The notes below the pieces were generated by a model that was not told the origin of the DNA, made no database searches, and worked only from the letters and a program-made list of their open reading frames with translations. Positions 17,147 through 26,043 of a stretch of 64,000 nucleotides of DNA are shown here, one piece after another. Numbering within the stretch: the stretch's first letter is position 1; each line of letters begins with the position of its first letter. Source of the DNA: Winogradskyella sp. (GTDB taxonomy: Bacteria; Bacteroidota; Bacteroidia; Flavobacteriales; Flavobacteriaceae); the NCBI RefSeq assembly GCF_028282165.1, contig NZ_JANQIM010000024.1:120126-184125 (forward strand), read 5' to 3'. A program made the translations under genes and the position numbers.

Positions 17147-19417
17147 CTATTCTTGCTCAGAGCTAGGTTGAGCAGGCTCTACAGAACTATCATGGGAATG
17201 ATAATAATCTTCAAGTAGATTCATCATGGCAGTTAATAGATCTTTGGTCTCTAACAGTAGGCTAAAGTAAAGCGTTGTGTTCTTTGGGCTAGATTCTTCG
17301 CTTCTGGTACGCTCTACTTGAATTTGGATTTTTTCTTTTACTAAGTTAAATACCTTAGTTTTATCTTTAATTACAGTACCGATCATTTCAAAAGACCGAG
17401 TTTCAAATGCGATTTGTGTTGTCTCAAATAAGGTTTCAAGACTTGCATCTAAATTTTTAAGCTCTTTGATCTGGCTAAATTTTAATTTTTTGTGGTTATT
17501 GTTGATGTGCTTATGACTAGCTTTAGAGATATACTCAAGTGACTGCGTCATATCCTGCAGATGTCCCAAAACATTTATGTAGAAATTACTTGCAGCAACA
17601 CTTGGTTCTTCAAGATTACGAATGAAGTAAAAAATGTTATCCTTAAGATCATCAATTTCGTCAGAGAGTCTTTCGATTTGTTGCCTATTCTTTCTAAGGC
17701 GTTTTAAGTCTTGTACCGCTAAGCCATTAATAGCTGAAGTATAAATTCTATTTCCTCGTTTTATAACATTTGCAATATTAGAAGCACTTTCGTGTATAAC
17801 ACCTTGGGTAGAACTACTTTCGGCTCTTTCAAGATGATCTTCTTCTTTCATAATTTTTGTACTCTTGCGATGCGATAAATAGCTTCTTACCAATAGCAAA
17901 ATAGCTAAGATTATAAGTCCTGTTAAAGCATAACCTTTACCATAGTATAAGATATAGGCCATAAATGCAGCGGCAACAAATGCACTAAATGCGGTAAAAA
18001 ACCAACCTCCGATAACGTTAAGTACACCTGCAACCCTATAAACAGCACTTTCGCTACCCCAAGCTCTGTCTGCCAAAGATGTACCCATGGCTACCATAAA
18101 CGTGACATAAGTAGTTGATAATGGTAACTTCATTGATGTAGCGATTGAGATTAAAACACTGGCTACCATCAAGTTTACGGCGGCTCTAACCAAATCAAAT
18201 GCTGGTTTATCATTACCTTTAATAATCACATTAGGTTCTTGAAATTGTTTGTTGGACCAAGTCTTGAAGAACTCTGGGAGAATGCCATTGATACTCTCAT
18301 TGAGTCCAATAGTCAACCTTACGATATTTCTTGATAAGAAATTTGGTTCGAAACGTTCCGTACCTTCATCTTGTCTCGACAAATCTACAGATGTTTTAAC
18401 TACGGCCTTTGCTTTGCTAGAAAACCAGAGTGTCAATACCATAATTAAACCTGCAATTAGTAGTAAATAAGGTTCCGTTTGTACGGGCTCGCCCAATGCA
18501 GTCATAACATAGTTTGAAGGATCTTCACCACTAACGGACCAAGCTTCATAAGAATTATAAGCAGCAATTGGAACACCAATAAAGTTAACTAAGTCATTAC
18601 CAGCAAAAGCTACAGCTAATGCAAAGGTGCCTACTATTATAATTATGGTGTAAATTTTGGCATTTAATAACTTTATCGCCAGATACGATAGAATAGTAAA
18701 AGTCAAAAAGCTTATTGCTATAAAAGTAAATGGGTTGGTACTTAAAAACTCCTTAATTGATGGTGGCATAAATGCTGCATTTTTTAAACCTTTAATAATT
18801 ATAAAGTACATTATTGAAGTTACAGCAAAACCACTAAATACAGCACTGTACCAAGTTGGCTTCTTTTTAAAATCAAATGAAAGCAATAGCCTTGATATAT
18901 ATTGTACTAAAGCACCAATAGTAAATGCAACAACAACCGATAGAAGTATTCCGAGTATAATTTCTATGGCTTTTTCGTTATTGATGTAATTACCTAGATC
19001 AATTATAGATTGTTGTTGATCGCTATAAATCTTAATTAACGCTACAGCAACTGAGGCACCTAATAGCTCAAATACAATTGAAACCGTAGTAGAAGTAGGT
19101 AGCCCCAATGTATTAAAGAAGTCTAGAAGAAGGATATCTGTAAGCATAACGGCCATAAAAATGACCATTATCTCATTGAACATAAATTCACCCGGGTTAA
19201 AAATGCCTTTACGAGCAACTTCCATCATACCACTAGAAGTCATTGCGCCAACCGCAACACCAATACTGGCAACAATCATTATAGTTTTAAAAGAAACTGC
19301 CTTAGAGCCGATTGCAGAGTTTAAAAAATTTACGGCATCATTACTTACACCAACTACTAGGTCTGCGATTGCTAAGAAAGCTAAAGCAGCTAGCATATAG
19401 ACATAAAGGTTTTCCAT
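17147..19417 (-). CDS. PiT-family inorganic phosphate transporter with PhoU-like C-terminal domain
   Basis: 756 residues. Two halves of a PiT permease are visible, each with its signature: SNDAVNFLNSAIGSKA near residue 25 and AFAGNDLVNFIGVPIA near residue 270, plus LGLPTSTTVSIVFELLGA and MKLPLSTTYVTFMVAMGT loops. About 12 spans. The last ~210 residues (from about 545) are soluble, helical and coiled-coil-like, resembling PhoU/DUF47-type domains that elsewhere are separate partners of PiT proteins. It imports phosphate with a cation. Single gene. TGTTA repeats with 11-base spacing upstream may be Pho-type sites. Confidence 0.92.
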   Translation of the reverse strand: MENLYVYMLAALAFLAIADLVVGVSNDAVNFLNSAIGSKAVSFKTIMIVASIGVAVGAMTSSGMMEVARKGIFNPGEFMFNEIMVIFMAVMLTDILLLDFFNTLGLPTSTTVSIVFELLGASVAVALIKIYSDQQQSIIDLGNYINNEKAIEIILGILLSVVVAFTIGALVQYISRLLLSFDFKKKPTWYSAVFSGFAVTSIMYFIIIKGLKNAAFMPPSIKEFLSTNPFTFIAISFLTFTILSYLAIKLLNAKIYTIIIIVGTFALAVAFAGNDLVNFIGVPIAAYNSYEAWSVSGEDPSNYVMTALGEPVQTEPYLLLIAGLIMVLTLWFSSKAKAVVKTSVDLSRQDEGTERFEPNFLSRNIVRLTIGLNESINGILPEFFKTWSNKQFQEPNVIIKGNDKPAFDLVRAAVNLMVASVLISIATSMKLPLSTTYVTFMVAMGTSLADRAWGSESAVYRVAGVLNVIGGWFFTAFSAFVAAAFMAYILYYGKGYALTGLIILAILLLVRSYLSHRKSTKIMKEEDHLERAESSSTQGVIHESASNIANVIKRGNRIYTSAINGLAVQDLKRLRKNRQQIERLSDEIDDLKDNIFYFIRNLEEPSVAASNFYINVLGHLQDMTQSLEYISKASHKHINNNHKKLKFSQIKELKNLDASLETLFETTQIAFETRSFEMIGTVIKDKTKVFNLVKEKIQIQVERTRSEESSPKNTTLYFSLLLETKDLLTAMMNLLEDYYHSHDSSVEPAQPSSEQE

Positions 19418-19462
19418 GAAATAAAATAGCTATAATTGAACGCAAATTACTTGTTTTAATTT

Positions 19463-19491
19463 GAACGTAATGTTACCAAAATGTTATGTTC
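19463..19491. promoter_or_regulatory. Candidate regulatory repeats upstream of the PiT gene
   Basis: TGTTA occurs at 19471 and 19482, 11 bases apart, within a larger near-palindrome GAACGTAA-N13-TTATGTTC (19463-19491). It lies 46-74 bases upstream of the PiT start. An 11-base repeat spacing is the spacing of PhoB half-sites; that link is inference. Confidence 0.4.
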
Positions 19492-19618
19492 TAAATGACA
19501 AACCAAAAAAAAAGTGATTAACTTTTCCAGTAAATATAGGTTATAAATTGATTTGTATTTTAATCTTAATCATTAAAAAATATTTAAATTTCTGATTATT
19601 AGTGTTTTATAAGTTTAA

Positions 19619-19645
19619 TGTTAAATTAATGTTACGTAAATGTTG
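19619..19645. promoter_or_regulatory. Three TGTT(A/G) repeats at exact 11-base spacing
   Basis: TGTTA at 19619, TGTTA at 19630 and TGTTG at 19641 form a direct repeat with one helical-turn spacing, 53-79 bases upstream of the YwqK-like gene. The same pentamer and spacing appear on the PiT side of this intergenic region. Confidence 0.4.
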
Positions 19646-19697
19646 TTTAAAAGTAAAATTAACGTTAACTTTGTAATATTAATATTAATAAAACCCA

Positions 19698-20057
19698 ATG
19701 GATATGAAAAAAATAATGATATTTCTATTGATGATGAGTGTGAGTTTTATTTATGCTCAAGATCGCAAAGAGCCCAAATTAGAGAAAAAAGGGGACATGA
19801 CTTATATAACATATTATCACGATAATGGAGAAGTAAGTCAAACAGGACAGTTTAACGCCGAAGGAAAGTTGCATGGCGAATGGAGAAGCTATGATATCGA
19901 TGGTAATAAAGTTGCCATAGGTACCTATGATAATGGTAAAAAAGTAGGTAAATGGTTCTTCTGGCAAGGTGATTCTTTAAAGGAGGTTGATTATATTGAT
20001 TCTAAGGTAATCAGTGTTAATCAATGGGATAATAAGAGTAAAGTAGCAATCAACTAA
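19698..20057 (+). CDS. Small secreted YwqK/MORN-like repeat protein
   Basis: 119 residues with a signal peptide (KKIMIFLLMMSVSFIYAQ). The body has MORN-like repeats: YYHDNGEVSQTGQFNAEGKL, HGEWRSYDIDGNKVAIGTY, DNGKKVGKWFFW. Databases often name such proteins YwqK-family antitoxins, but no toxin is present and the protein is exported, so that label should not be taken as function. The start could be the second ATG two codons in. It is a single gene followed by a strong terminator. Confidence 0.85.
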   Translation: MDMKKIMIFLLMMSVSFIYAQDRKEPKLEKKGDMTYITYYHDNGEVSQTGQFNAEGKLHGEWRSYDIDGNKVAIGTYDNGKKVGKWFFWQGDSLKEVDYIDSKVISVNQWDNKSKVAIN

Positions 20058-20085
20058 TAAGTAAGTTTAAAAAAAATGTACGAAT

Positions 20086-20118
20086 AAAAAAGGCTCTCGA
20101 AATGAGAGCCTTTTTTTT
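20086..20118. terminator. Strong rho-independent terminator
   Basis: AAAAAAGGCTCTC pairs with GAGAGCCTTTTTTTT around a 5-base loop. It has T-runs on both strands, so it serves the YwqK-like gene and the convergent lipoprotein gene. Confidence 0.9.
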
Positions 20119-20149
20119 ATAATTAAAGGGAATTTTACCTCAGCTAATA

Positions 20150-21355
20150 TTAGTTAATTGTCCAACCAGCTCCCCAAGTGCTATAGTCAGTACCAGTTGC
20201 ATTAGCAGATGAACCACCGATAACATCTGCTTGAGTTGGAGGATTCATGTTCATAAAATCATCTTCGTAAATAAACTCTGTAGTTACGTTAGTGAATAAA
20301 ACATCTGTAAACTGAAGATTTGCAGGAATATTGTCAGAAGTTATATCTCCTGGAGTATCATCTTCAACAACAACACCACGGCCAAAGTCTTCTATAACTA
20401 CATTGTTAAATATACCACCGGTACCAGCACGCAAACGGAATGCACGGCTATTATCAGCGCTTCCTACAACGGTTACATCGTTTATTGTAGGGATAGATAC
20501 GAAGCCACCTGAGTTTTGGAAATCAGTATTGAAACCATCCATCTCAAAAGCACTATCACCATCAAGTGTTTGCTCAACATATACATCAGTTACAGTACCA
20601 GTATAACCTTCTGTCCAGTCTACAGAATCATCTTCGGCACCAACAACTGCTAGATTGTTAACATTAACATCGCCACCAAAGAACTCGATACCGTCGTCAG
20701 AGCTTTCAAATATTTGGACAAAGTTGATTTCTGTTGCCGCACTTACAGCATAAAGTGAAAGGCCATTTAACTCTTGTGTACCATTTAATGCTCCACCAAC
20801 ATATTCTAATCTTAGGTAGTTGATACTTCCAGAATCATCACCTGCAACTTCTCCACCATAAGGTAATTGACCAACCTCACTTGTTGGTAAATCGTCTGGT
20901 TCTGCTGGGTCAAATAAGTTTGTAGTTCCTTGTCCTAGTATAACTAAGCCACCCCAATCACCAGGACCTGGATTACTTGAAGCAGAAGTCATAACTACAG
21001 GATTACTTGCAGTACCGTTTATGATTATTTGTGAACAACGTAAAACAGCAATATAATTTTGCACACCGTTTGGTTCTGCTTCAATTCGAGTACCTGCTGG
21101 AATTGTTAATGTTGCACAATTATCCACAAAAACAGCAGCTGCTAAACGATAAGTAATATCAGGATCCAATGTTGTATCCTCATTGATAAAACCAAATAAT
21201 TCTTCGACATCATCGCCGCCATTTCCGTTACCACCACCAGTAGTGTTGTTAACAGTACTGTTATCGTTAATAACAATATCGGGTGTATTATCATCTTCGC
21301 AACCCATAAGCAAGAGAGCTACTAAGATTAAACTTGAAAGAAATTTAATTTTCAT
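20150..21355 (-). CDS. Surface lipoprotein, beta-helix-like, partner of the upstream TonB receptor
   Basis: 401 residues. The lipoprotein signal ends LLLMGCEDDN. The acidic residues right after the Cys resemble the export signal that sends Bacteroidota lipoproteins to the cell surface. A low-complexity N/G/T linker (30-48) leads to a beta-helix-like body (IPAGTRIEAEPNG, GSINYLRLEYVGG, SSDDGIEFFGGDVNVNNLAVVG). It lies 33 bases after the TonB receptor gene on the same strand, so it is likely co-transcribed and may act as its surface component. It resembles the T9SS protein at 1927-3375 but lacks a sorting domain. Ligand unknown. Confidence 0.87.
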   Translation of the reverse strand: MKIKFLSSLILVALLLMGCEDDNTPDIVINDNSTVNNTTGGGNGNGGDDVEELFGFINEDTTLDPDITYRLAAAVFVDNCATLTIPAGTRIEAEPNGVQNYIAVLRCSQIIINGTASNPVVMTSASSNPGPGDWGGLVILGQGTTNLFDPAEPDDLPTSEVGQLPYGGEVAGDDSGSINYLRLEYVGGALNGTQELNGLSLYAVSAATEINFVQIFESSDDGIEFFGGDVNVNNLAVVGAEDDSVDWTEGYTGTVTDVYVEQTLDGDSAFEMDGFNTDFQNSGGFVSIPTINDVTVVGSADNSRAFRLRAGTGGIFNNVVIEDFGRGVVVEDDTPGDITSDNIPANLQFTDVLFTNVTTEFIYEDDFMNMNPPTQADVIGGSSANATGTDYSTWGAGWTIN

Positions 21356-21388
21356 TTTAAAAAGATTTAATTTATTTAATTATAGATG

Positions 21389-24226
21389 TTAAAATTTATA
21401 TTTGAGTGACAAACCTATGTCGATGCCGTCTTTAAATTCAGTGATTACAAATGAATTACCTAATCCATCCGTTTGGGAAAATGTAATATTTGGATTCAAT
21501 AAGTTTCTTGCCGTTAAACCAATTTCAAAATTATCGGTTATTGGATTAATGAGTACAAAATCCAAAGAGGTTACAGATTCTTCGATGATATCACCATTGG
21601 TACCAGCACCAAGGGCAAAAATTCGATCAGAGAAGTAAGAACCTACTAGCGATGCTTTTGGCTTATAGTTGCCAATTTTCGGTGTAAAGGTTAAATCTAG
21701 ATTACCGATAAACTCAGAGGCACCTTCCAATTCGCTCTCTGTTCTTGGCACAATTTGACCATTTACAATTCTTGAAAATTGTGTAGAGAATGTACCACCA
21801 ACTGATTTCAGGTCTTGCTGCGTATCAGTCCAAGCAAAATTAAAGCCTACATTAAGTATTGGATCTTCGTCAGCATCTCTGATTAAATCTTTTCTAGCCT
21901 CTACCTCTATACCAAATACTTGAGCTTGATCTCCAGTTCTAAAGTAGCGTTGGTCACCTGTAGCATCTCTTGCAGTAACACGGTTTATAGGGTCGTTAAT
22001 TTCTTTATAGAATATACCTAAAGAAATAATCTCTCCCGGCTCTAAGAACCACTCATATTTTAGATCGTAATTAAAAATTTCGGAATAAATTGGCCCAGTT
22101 CCGTCAACACCACCTAATAAGTCTGGATTACCACCATAGCGTATAACAACATCTTCATATACAAATGGTGCTACTTCTTTAAATTCTGGAAAAGAGGCTG
22201 TGATACTAAACGACCCTCTAAGATTCATGTCATCGTTTAGCGCATATCTGATATTTAAACTTGGTAAATATAAATTATCGTAGGCATCAACGGTAGTTTC
22301 TACACCCGCAGCTATAACATCACCTTGGACATCGTAAGTAATTTCTTGGTCGAAGCTTTCTATTCTCAATCCAGGCACAATAAGTAACTTCTTATCTGCT
22401 AACTGAATTTCAGCATTTATATGACCGGCATGTACGTTTAATTCACCTCGGTATCTACTATCTGGTAAGCCAGGTCTGTTTATTGTACTCTGCCCAGGAA
22501 TCGGATTTAATGTAGCCGTATTCCATAAACCAGAACCATCAGGAATATTGATATTAGATATATTAAAGATTGAGTTAAGATTGTTTACATCTGTAACAAC
22601 TTGATTATTACCATTGATTAAATCATAACCATAGCGTATGGCATTAAAGTTTCTTACTTTACGTCTTCCAGCATATCCAAAATTAAGTGTAACGTTTTCT
22701 GAGATCGTATTTTTTAGGTTCAAAAACCCATTGTATTCATCATCTTCAATTTCTTGGAAGAAACGTTGGTTATCAAAGGCCACGTTGCTGAAAAAAGTTG
22801 GGTTGGTATTTGGATCATTATCTAAAGCTAACTGGTAATTTTGTAAAACAAAACGCTTACGATCTGGTTCATCAGCTAATACTTTGTTGTAACCAAATCC
22901 CCAGTCTACTTTCCAATTACCATCCGAATAATCACCTAAAAATTGGTTGACAAATATCTGATCTTGGTTAAAACGACCATTGTAAACAAAAAACCCTTCT
23001 TCAGCACCACCTTGGTCATCTCGTATATCACCTTGCCCTTCTATACCAAAGAATTCGGTCTGATCTACAGCGCTGTTGATGTATAATGTACGATATTTAA
23101 GGTTTAAATTATCATTCACTCTGTAATCTATATTAGCCATAGCAGTTGTAGTAGCATCATAGATGTACTGATCTACATTTGGATAAGAAGAATTTATGGT
23201 GTTTGTAAAATTGGTAGCTTCACCTTGTCTAAATCTAAACCCATTAGAAAAAGATGCAGTTCCGAAGAAGCTTATTCTTGATCTCTCATTAAATTCATGT
23301 GTAAAACCACCTTCAATACCAAAATTAACATTTACAGGTGCACCGCCATCAACAGGGTCAACAGGCTGCCCTAATACAATAGCAAAAGGATTATTATCAT
23401 ATCTATTGTAGCGTCCAAAATAGCTGACACCTTCATTCAATAAAAAATCTTCACCAATAGCTGCAGAGTTTACACCAGAGCCAACACTAACATTAAAATA
23501 GTTTTTACCCGTATGAGCTTTTGAAACTATATTTACATTACCAGCTGAAAAATCTGATAAAAAATTAGTAGAATAAGCCTTACTTACACCTATACTTTCA
23601 ATGATATCTGTTGAAAATAAGCCTAAGTCAATATTTTTCTTATTAACATCAGTTGAAGGTAATGTTATCCCATTTAGTGTTGTATTTTGATAACGATCAC
23701 CTAGTCCTCTCACATACACATTACCACCACCACGTTGTTTTGAAATACCCGATATTTTTGCTACCGCTCCAGAAGCATCGCTAATACCTTTTCTAGCTAA
23801 TTCAAAAGAACCGATACTCGTTTTTATTGCCACTGCCTTTTTTTGATCTATCAACAATGCAGCAGGACTATCTCGCCTGGCAGTGGTTTGAATGACAACC
23901 TCATCTAATGCAGCAGCACTTGCACCCATGGGCACGTTGATTGTTGTTACTTTTTCAGCTACAACTTCTGCTTCGATTTCAATGGTTTCATACCCAACGA
24001 AGCTGAATACCACTGTGTACGTTCCTGGATCTAAATTGTCTATCTCATAAAGTCCATCTGCATCTGTAGTAGCACCCTTAGTAGTGCCTTTAATAGTTAC
24101 ATTTGCAAAAGGCAAAGGCTCATTATTAAACTCTTTATCGGTTAGCTTACCAACGATACTCCCTGTTTGCTGTGCATAAGACAAGAAGGATACGGAGAAT
24201 AAAAATATAAGTAATATGTTTTTCAT
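21389..24226 (-). CDS. TonB-dependent outer-membrane receptor with carboxypeptidase-like N-terminal domain
   Basis: Active-transport barrel of about 945 residues. Signal peptide (ILLIFLFSVSFLSYAQQ), carboxypeptidase-regulatory-like domain (about 20-105; GKLTDKEFNNEPLPFANVTI), plug domain (about 120-250; GGGNVYVRGLGDRYQNTTLN) and a 22-strand-type barrel ending FKDGIDIGLSLKYKF with a terminal aromatic. I chose the ATG at 24226; the longer frame begins with a TTG inside a TTTCTTTGC promoter-like stretch. Paired with the surface lipoprotein downstream. It lacks the SusC signature and SusD partner, so glycan uptake is not implied. Nutrient unknown. Confidence 0.93.
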   Translation of the reverse strand: MKNILLIFLFSVSFLSYAQQTGSIVGKLTDKEFNNEPLPFANVTIKGTTKGATTDADGLYEIDNLDPGTYTVVFSFVGYETIEIEAEVVAEKVTTINVPMGASAAALDEVVIQTTARRDSPAALLIDQKKAVAIKTSIGSFELARKGISDASGAVAKISGISKQRGGGNVYVRGLGDRYQNTTLNGITLPSTDVNKKNIDLGLFSTDIIESIGVSKAYSTNFLSDFSAGNVNIVSKAHTGKNYFNVSVGSGVNSAAIGEDFLLNEGVSYFGRYNRYDNNPFAIVLGQPVDPVDGGAPVNVNFGIEGGFTHEFNERSRISFFGTASFSNGFRFRQGEATNFTNTINSSYPNVDQYIYDATTTAMANIDYRVNDNLNLKYRTLYINSAVDQTEFFGIEGQGDIRDDQGGAEEGFFVYNGRFNQDQIFVNQFLGDYSDGNWKVDWGFGYNKVLADEPDRKRFVLQNYQLALDNDPNTNPTFFSNVAFDNQRFFQEIEDDEYNGFLNLKNTISENVTLNFGYAGRRKVRNFNAIRYGYDLINGNNQVVTDVNNLNSIFNISNINIPDGSGLWNTATLNPIPGQSTINRPGLPDSRYRGELNVHAGHINAEIQLADKKLLIVPGLRIESFDQEITYDVQGDVIAAGVETTVDAYDNLYLPSLNIRYALNDDMNLRGSFSITASFPEFKEVAPFVYEDVVIRYGGNPDLLGGVDGTGPIYSEIFNYDLKYEWFLEPGEIISLGIFYKEINDPINRVTARDATGDQRYFRTGDQAQVFGIEVEARKDLIRDADEDPILNVGFNFAWTDTQQDLKSVGGTFSTQFSRIVNGQIVPRTESELEGASEFIGNLDLTFTPKIGNYKPKASLVGSYFSDRIFALGAGTNGDIIEESVTSLDFVLINPITDNFEIGLTARNLLNPNITFSQTDGLGNSFVITEFKDGIDIGLSLKYKF

Positions 24227-24452
24227 TAGTTTTTTAAAATTATGCTGCAAAGAAACTGCGATATTCCTTCCTTTAGGTTAGACAATGATTAAAGATTTGT
24301 AATGAAAAGGTTAGTTAAGCGTTACCTGAATATTAAGCGATTTATCGTTAAGGATACAATTTGTTAACATTAATATCTGTTCGATTTGAAATTGTTTTTT
24401 CTACACAATTCAACCTCAATTTGTATATCTTGCAAGACTTAAGTTTTTAACT

Positions 24453-25793
24453 ATGAATTGGGAACAGCTACTATCCTTAAAGCGTTTTGGTGATACAAAT
24501 AAAAGACTAAGAAAAGAGCAAGATGAAACACGTGTTGGTTTTGAAGTGGATTATGACAGAATTATTTTTTCATCAGAATTTAGGAGTCTACAAGACAAAA
24601 CCCAAGTTGTTCCTTTATCTAAAACGGATTTTGTTCATACAAGACTGACACATAGCCTTGAAGTAAGTGTGGTGGGAAGGTCTTTAGGAAGAAAAGTAGG
24701 TAAATTGCTTCTAGATAAACATCCACATTTATCTCGTGTACATGGTTATAAGATTAACGATTTTGGTGCTATCGTAGCTGCTGCAGCCTTGGCACATGAT
24801 ATTGGCAATCCCCCTTTTGGGCATTCTGGAGAAAAAGCCATAGGATCATATTTTACTCATGGAAAAGGCGCTGAGTTTAAATCTATGTTGAGTTCTAAGG
24901 AATATCAGGATTTATGCGATTTTGAAGGTAATGCTAATGGGTTTAAGATATTAACTGAAAGTAGGTCGGGAAGAGCAGGGGGATTACGACTGAGCTATGC
25001 AACTCTAGGTGCGTTTATGAAATATCCAAAGGAATCGTTACCCAAAAAGCCAACGAATCATATTGTAGATAAGAAATATGGTTTTTTTCAGAGCGAAAAG
25101 AACATGTTCCAAGATATAGCTTCAGAGCTAGGATTAATAAAAAGAAGTGATGATCATCTAAGTTTTGATAGACACCCATTAGCTTATTTAGTTGAAGCAG
25201 CAGATGATATTTGCTATACTATAATAGACTTTGAAGACGGCATTAATCTAGGACTCATAGAAGAAGAATATGCCCTTGAATATTTAATAAAATTAGTAAA
25301 AGGCAAAATTATCACAAACAATTATAATGCGCTAAAAACGACCGAGGATCGCGTAAGCTATTTAAGAGCTTTAGCAATAAATACCCTAATAGAGGAGGCT
25401 GCTTCTATCTTTATGGAAAATGAAGCATCTATTTTAAGTGGAAATTTTGGGACTGCACTTTTAGATGTAAGTCAATATAAAGCACAAATTAAGGATATTA
25501 TTGATCTAAGCATAAAGAATGTATACCGCTCAAAAGAAGTCATTAATAAAGAAATTGCTGGATACGAAATCTTAAATCAACTATTAAATACGCATGGTGA
25601 ATTAGCCTATAACTGCTATACCGATAATATATCTCACTACGACAGATTGCTATTGAACCTTATGCCAGAAAGTGTAAACTTGGGGAATACGTCTTTATAT
25701 AGTAATCTAATGGCTGTCTGTTTGTACATATCAAAATTGTCTGATACTAATGCGTTGTTACTACACCAAAAGCTTAGAGGGCAAATTCTATAG
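24453..25793 (+). CDS. dgt: Deoxyguanosinetriphosphate triphosphohydrolase (dGTPase)
   Basis: HD-domain enzyme that splits dGTP to deoxyguanosine and triphosphate, limiting the dNTP pool. 446 residues. HD metal ligands are visible: HTRLTHSLEVS near residue 65, ALAHDIGNPPFGHSGE near residue 113 and VEAADDICYTIIDFEDG near residue 250. The N-terminal RTEQDE..-type opening (RLRKEQDETRVGFEVDYDRI) is typical of the family. It is a single gene divergent from the TonB-receptor operon, and complements the nrdAB genes in this window. Confidence 0.94.
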   Translation: MNWEQLLSLKRFGDTNKRLRKEQDETRVGFEVDYDRIIFSSEFRSLQDKTQVVPLSKTDFVHTRLTHSLEVSVVGRSLGRKVGKLLLDKHPHLSRVHGYKINDFGAIVAAAALAHDIGNPPFGHSGEKAIGSYFTHGKGAEFKSMLSSKEYQDLCDFEGNANGFKILTESRSGRAGGLRLSYATLGAFMKYPKESLPKKPTNHIVDKKYGFFQSEKNMFQDIASELGLIKRSDDHLSFDRHPLAYLVEAADDICYTIIDFEDGINLGLIEEEYALEYLIKLVKGKIITNNYNALKTTEDRVSYLRALAINTLIEEAASIFMENEASILSGNFGTALLDVSQYKAQIKDIIDLSIKNVYRSKEVINKEIAGYEILNQLLNTHGELAYNCYTDNISHYDRLLLNLMPESVNLGNTSLYSNLMAVCLYISKLSDTNALLLHQKLRGQIL

Positions 25794-25872
25794 ATGTATT
25801 TCGTCGATTAATTTTGTTTTTTACCGAGGAATTGTTTTTATTTATTTCATATTCAGTCCCAAAAACCTACTT

Positions 25873-26043
25873 ATGAGAAATAATATACTCGGCGGCTTAG
25901 TCATTTTTATGGTTGTACTTACTTGTTTATTAATGTTAGATGACATTTCTAACCCTAGAGAAAAAACGTCTGTAAATGATAGTGTTCAGGTAGAACAAAT
26001 TGACAATCAAACAGATTTAGCTGTTATTGAAAACGAAGATTAA
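25873..26043 (+). CDS. Small single-span membrane protein
   Basis: 56 residues from ATG at 25873: a short N-terminus, one hydrophobic span (ILGGLVIFMVVLTCLLML) and an acidic, hydrophilic tail (DDISNPREKTS...VIENED). The open frame runs further upstream with no plausible start, so I used the ATG just before the hydrophobic segment. It overlaps the 3' end of the convergent dxs gene by 27 bases. I do not recognise it. Confidence 0.5.
   Translation: MRNNILGGLVIFMVVLTCLLMLDDISNPREKTSVNDSVQVEQIDNQTDLAVIENED

Noticed and set aside
19698..20057. YwqK-type 'antitoxin' label for the MORN-like protein
   Set aside because: It has a signal peptide and no toxin neighbour; database naming is not evidence of a toxin-antitoxin system.
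24301..24360. Three TTAAG repeats upstream of dgt/TonB receptor (24315, 24333, 24348)
   Set aside because: Spacings of 18 and 15 bases are irregular and the region is AT-rich.
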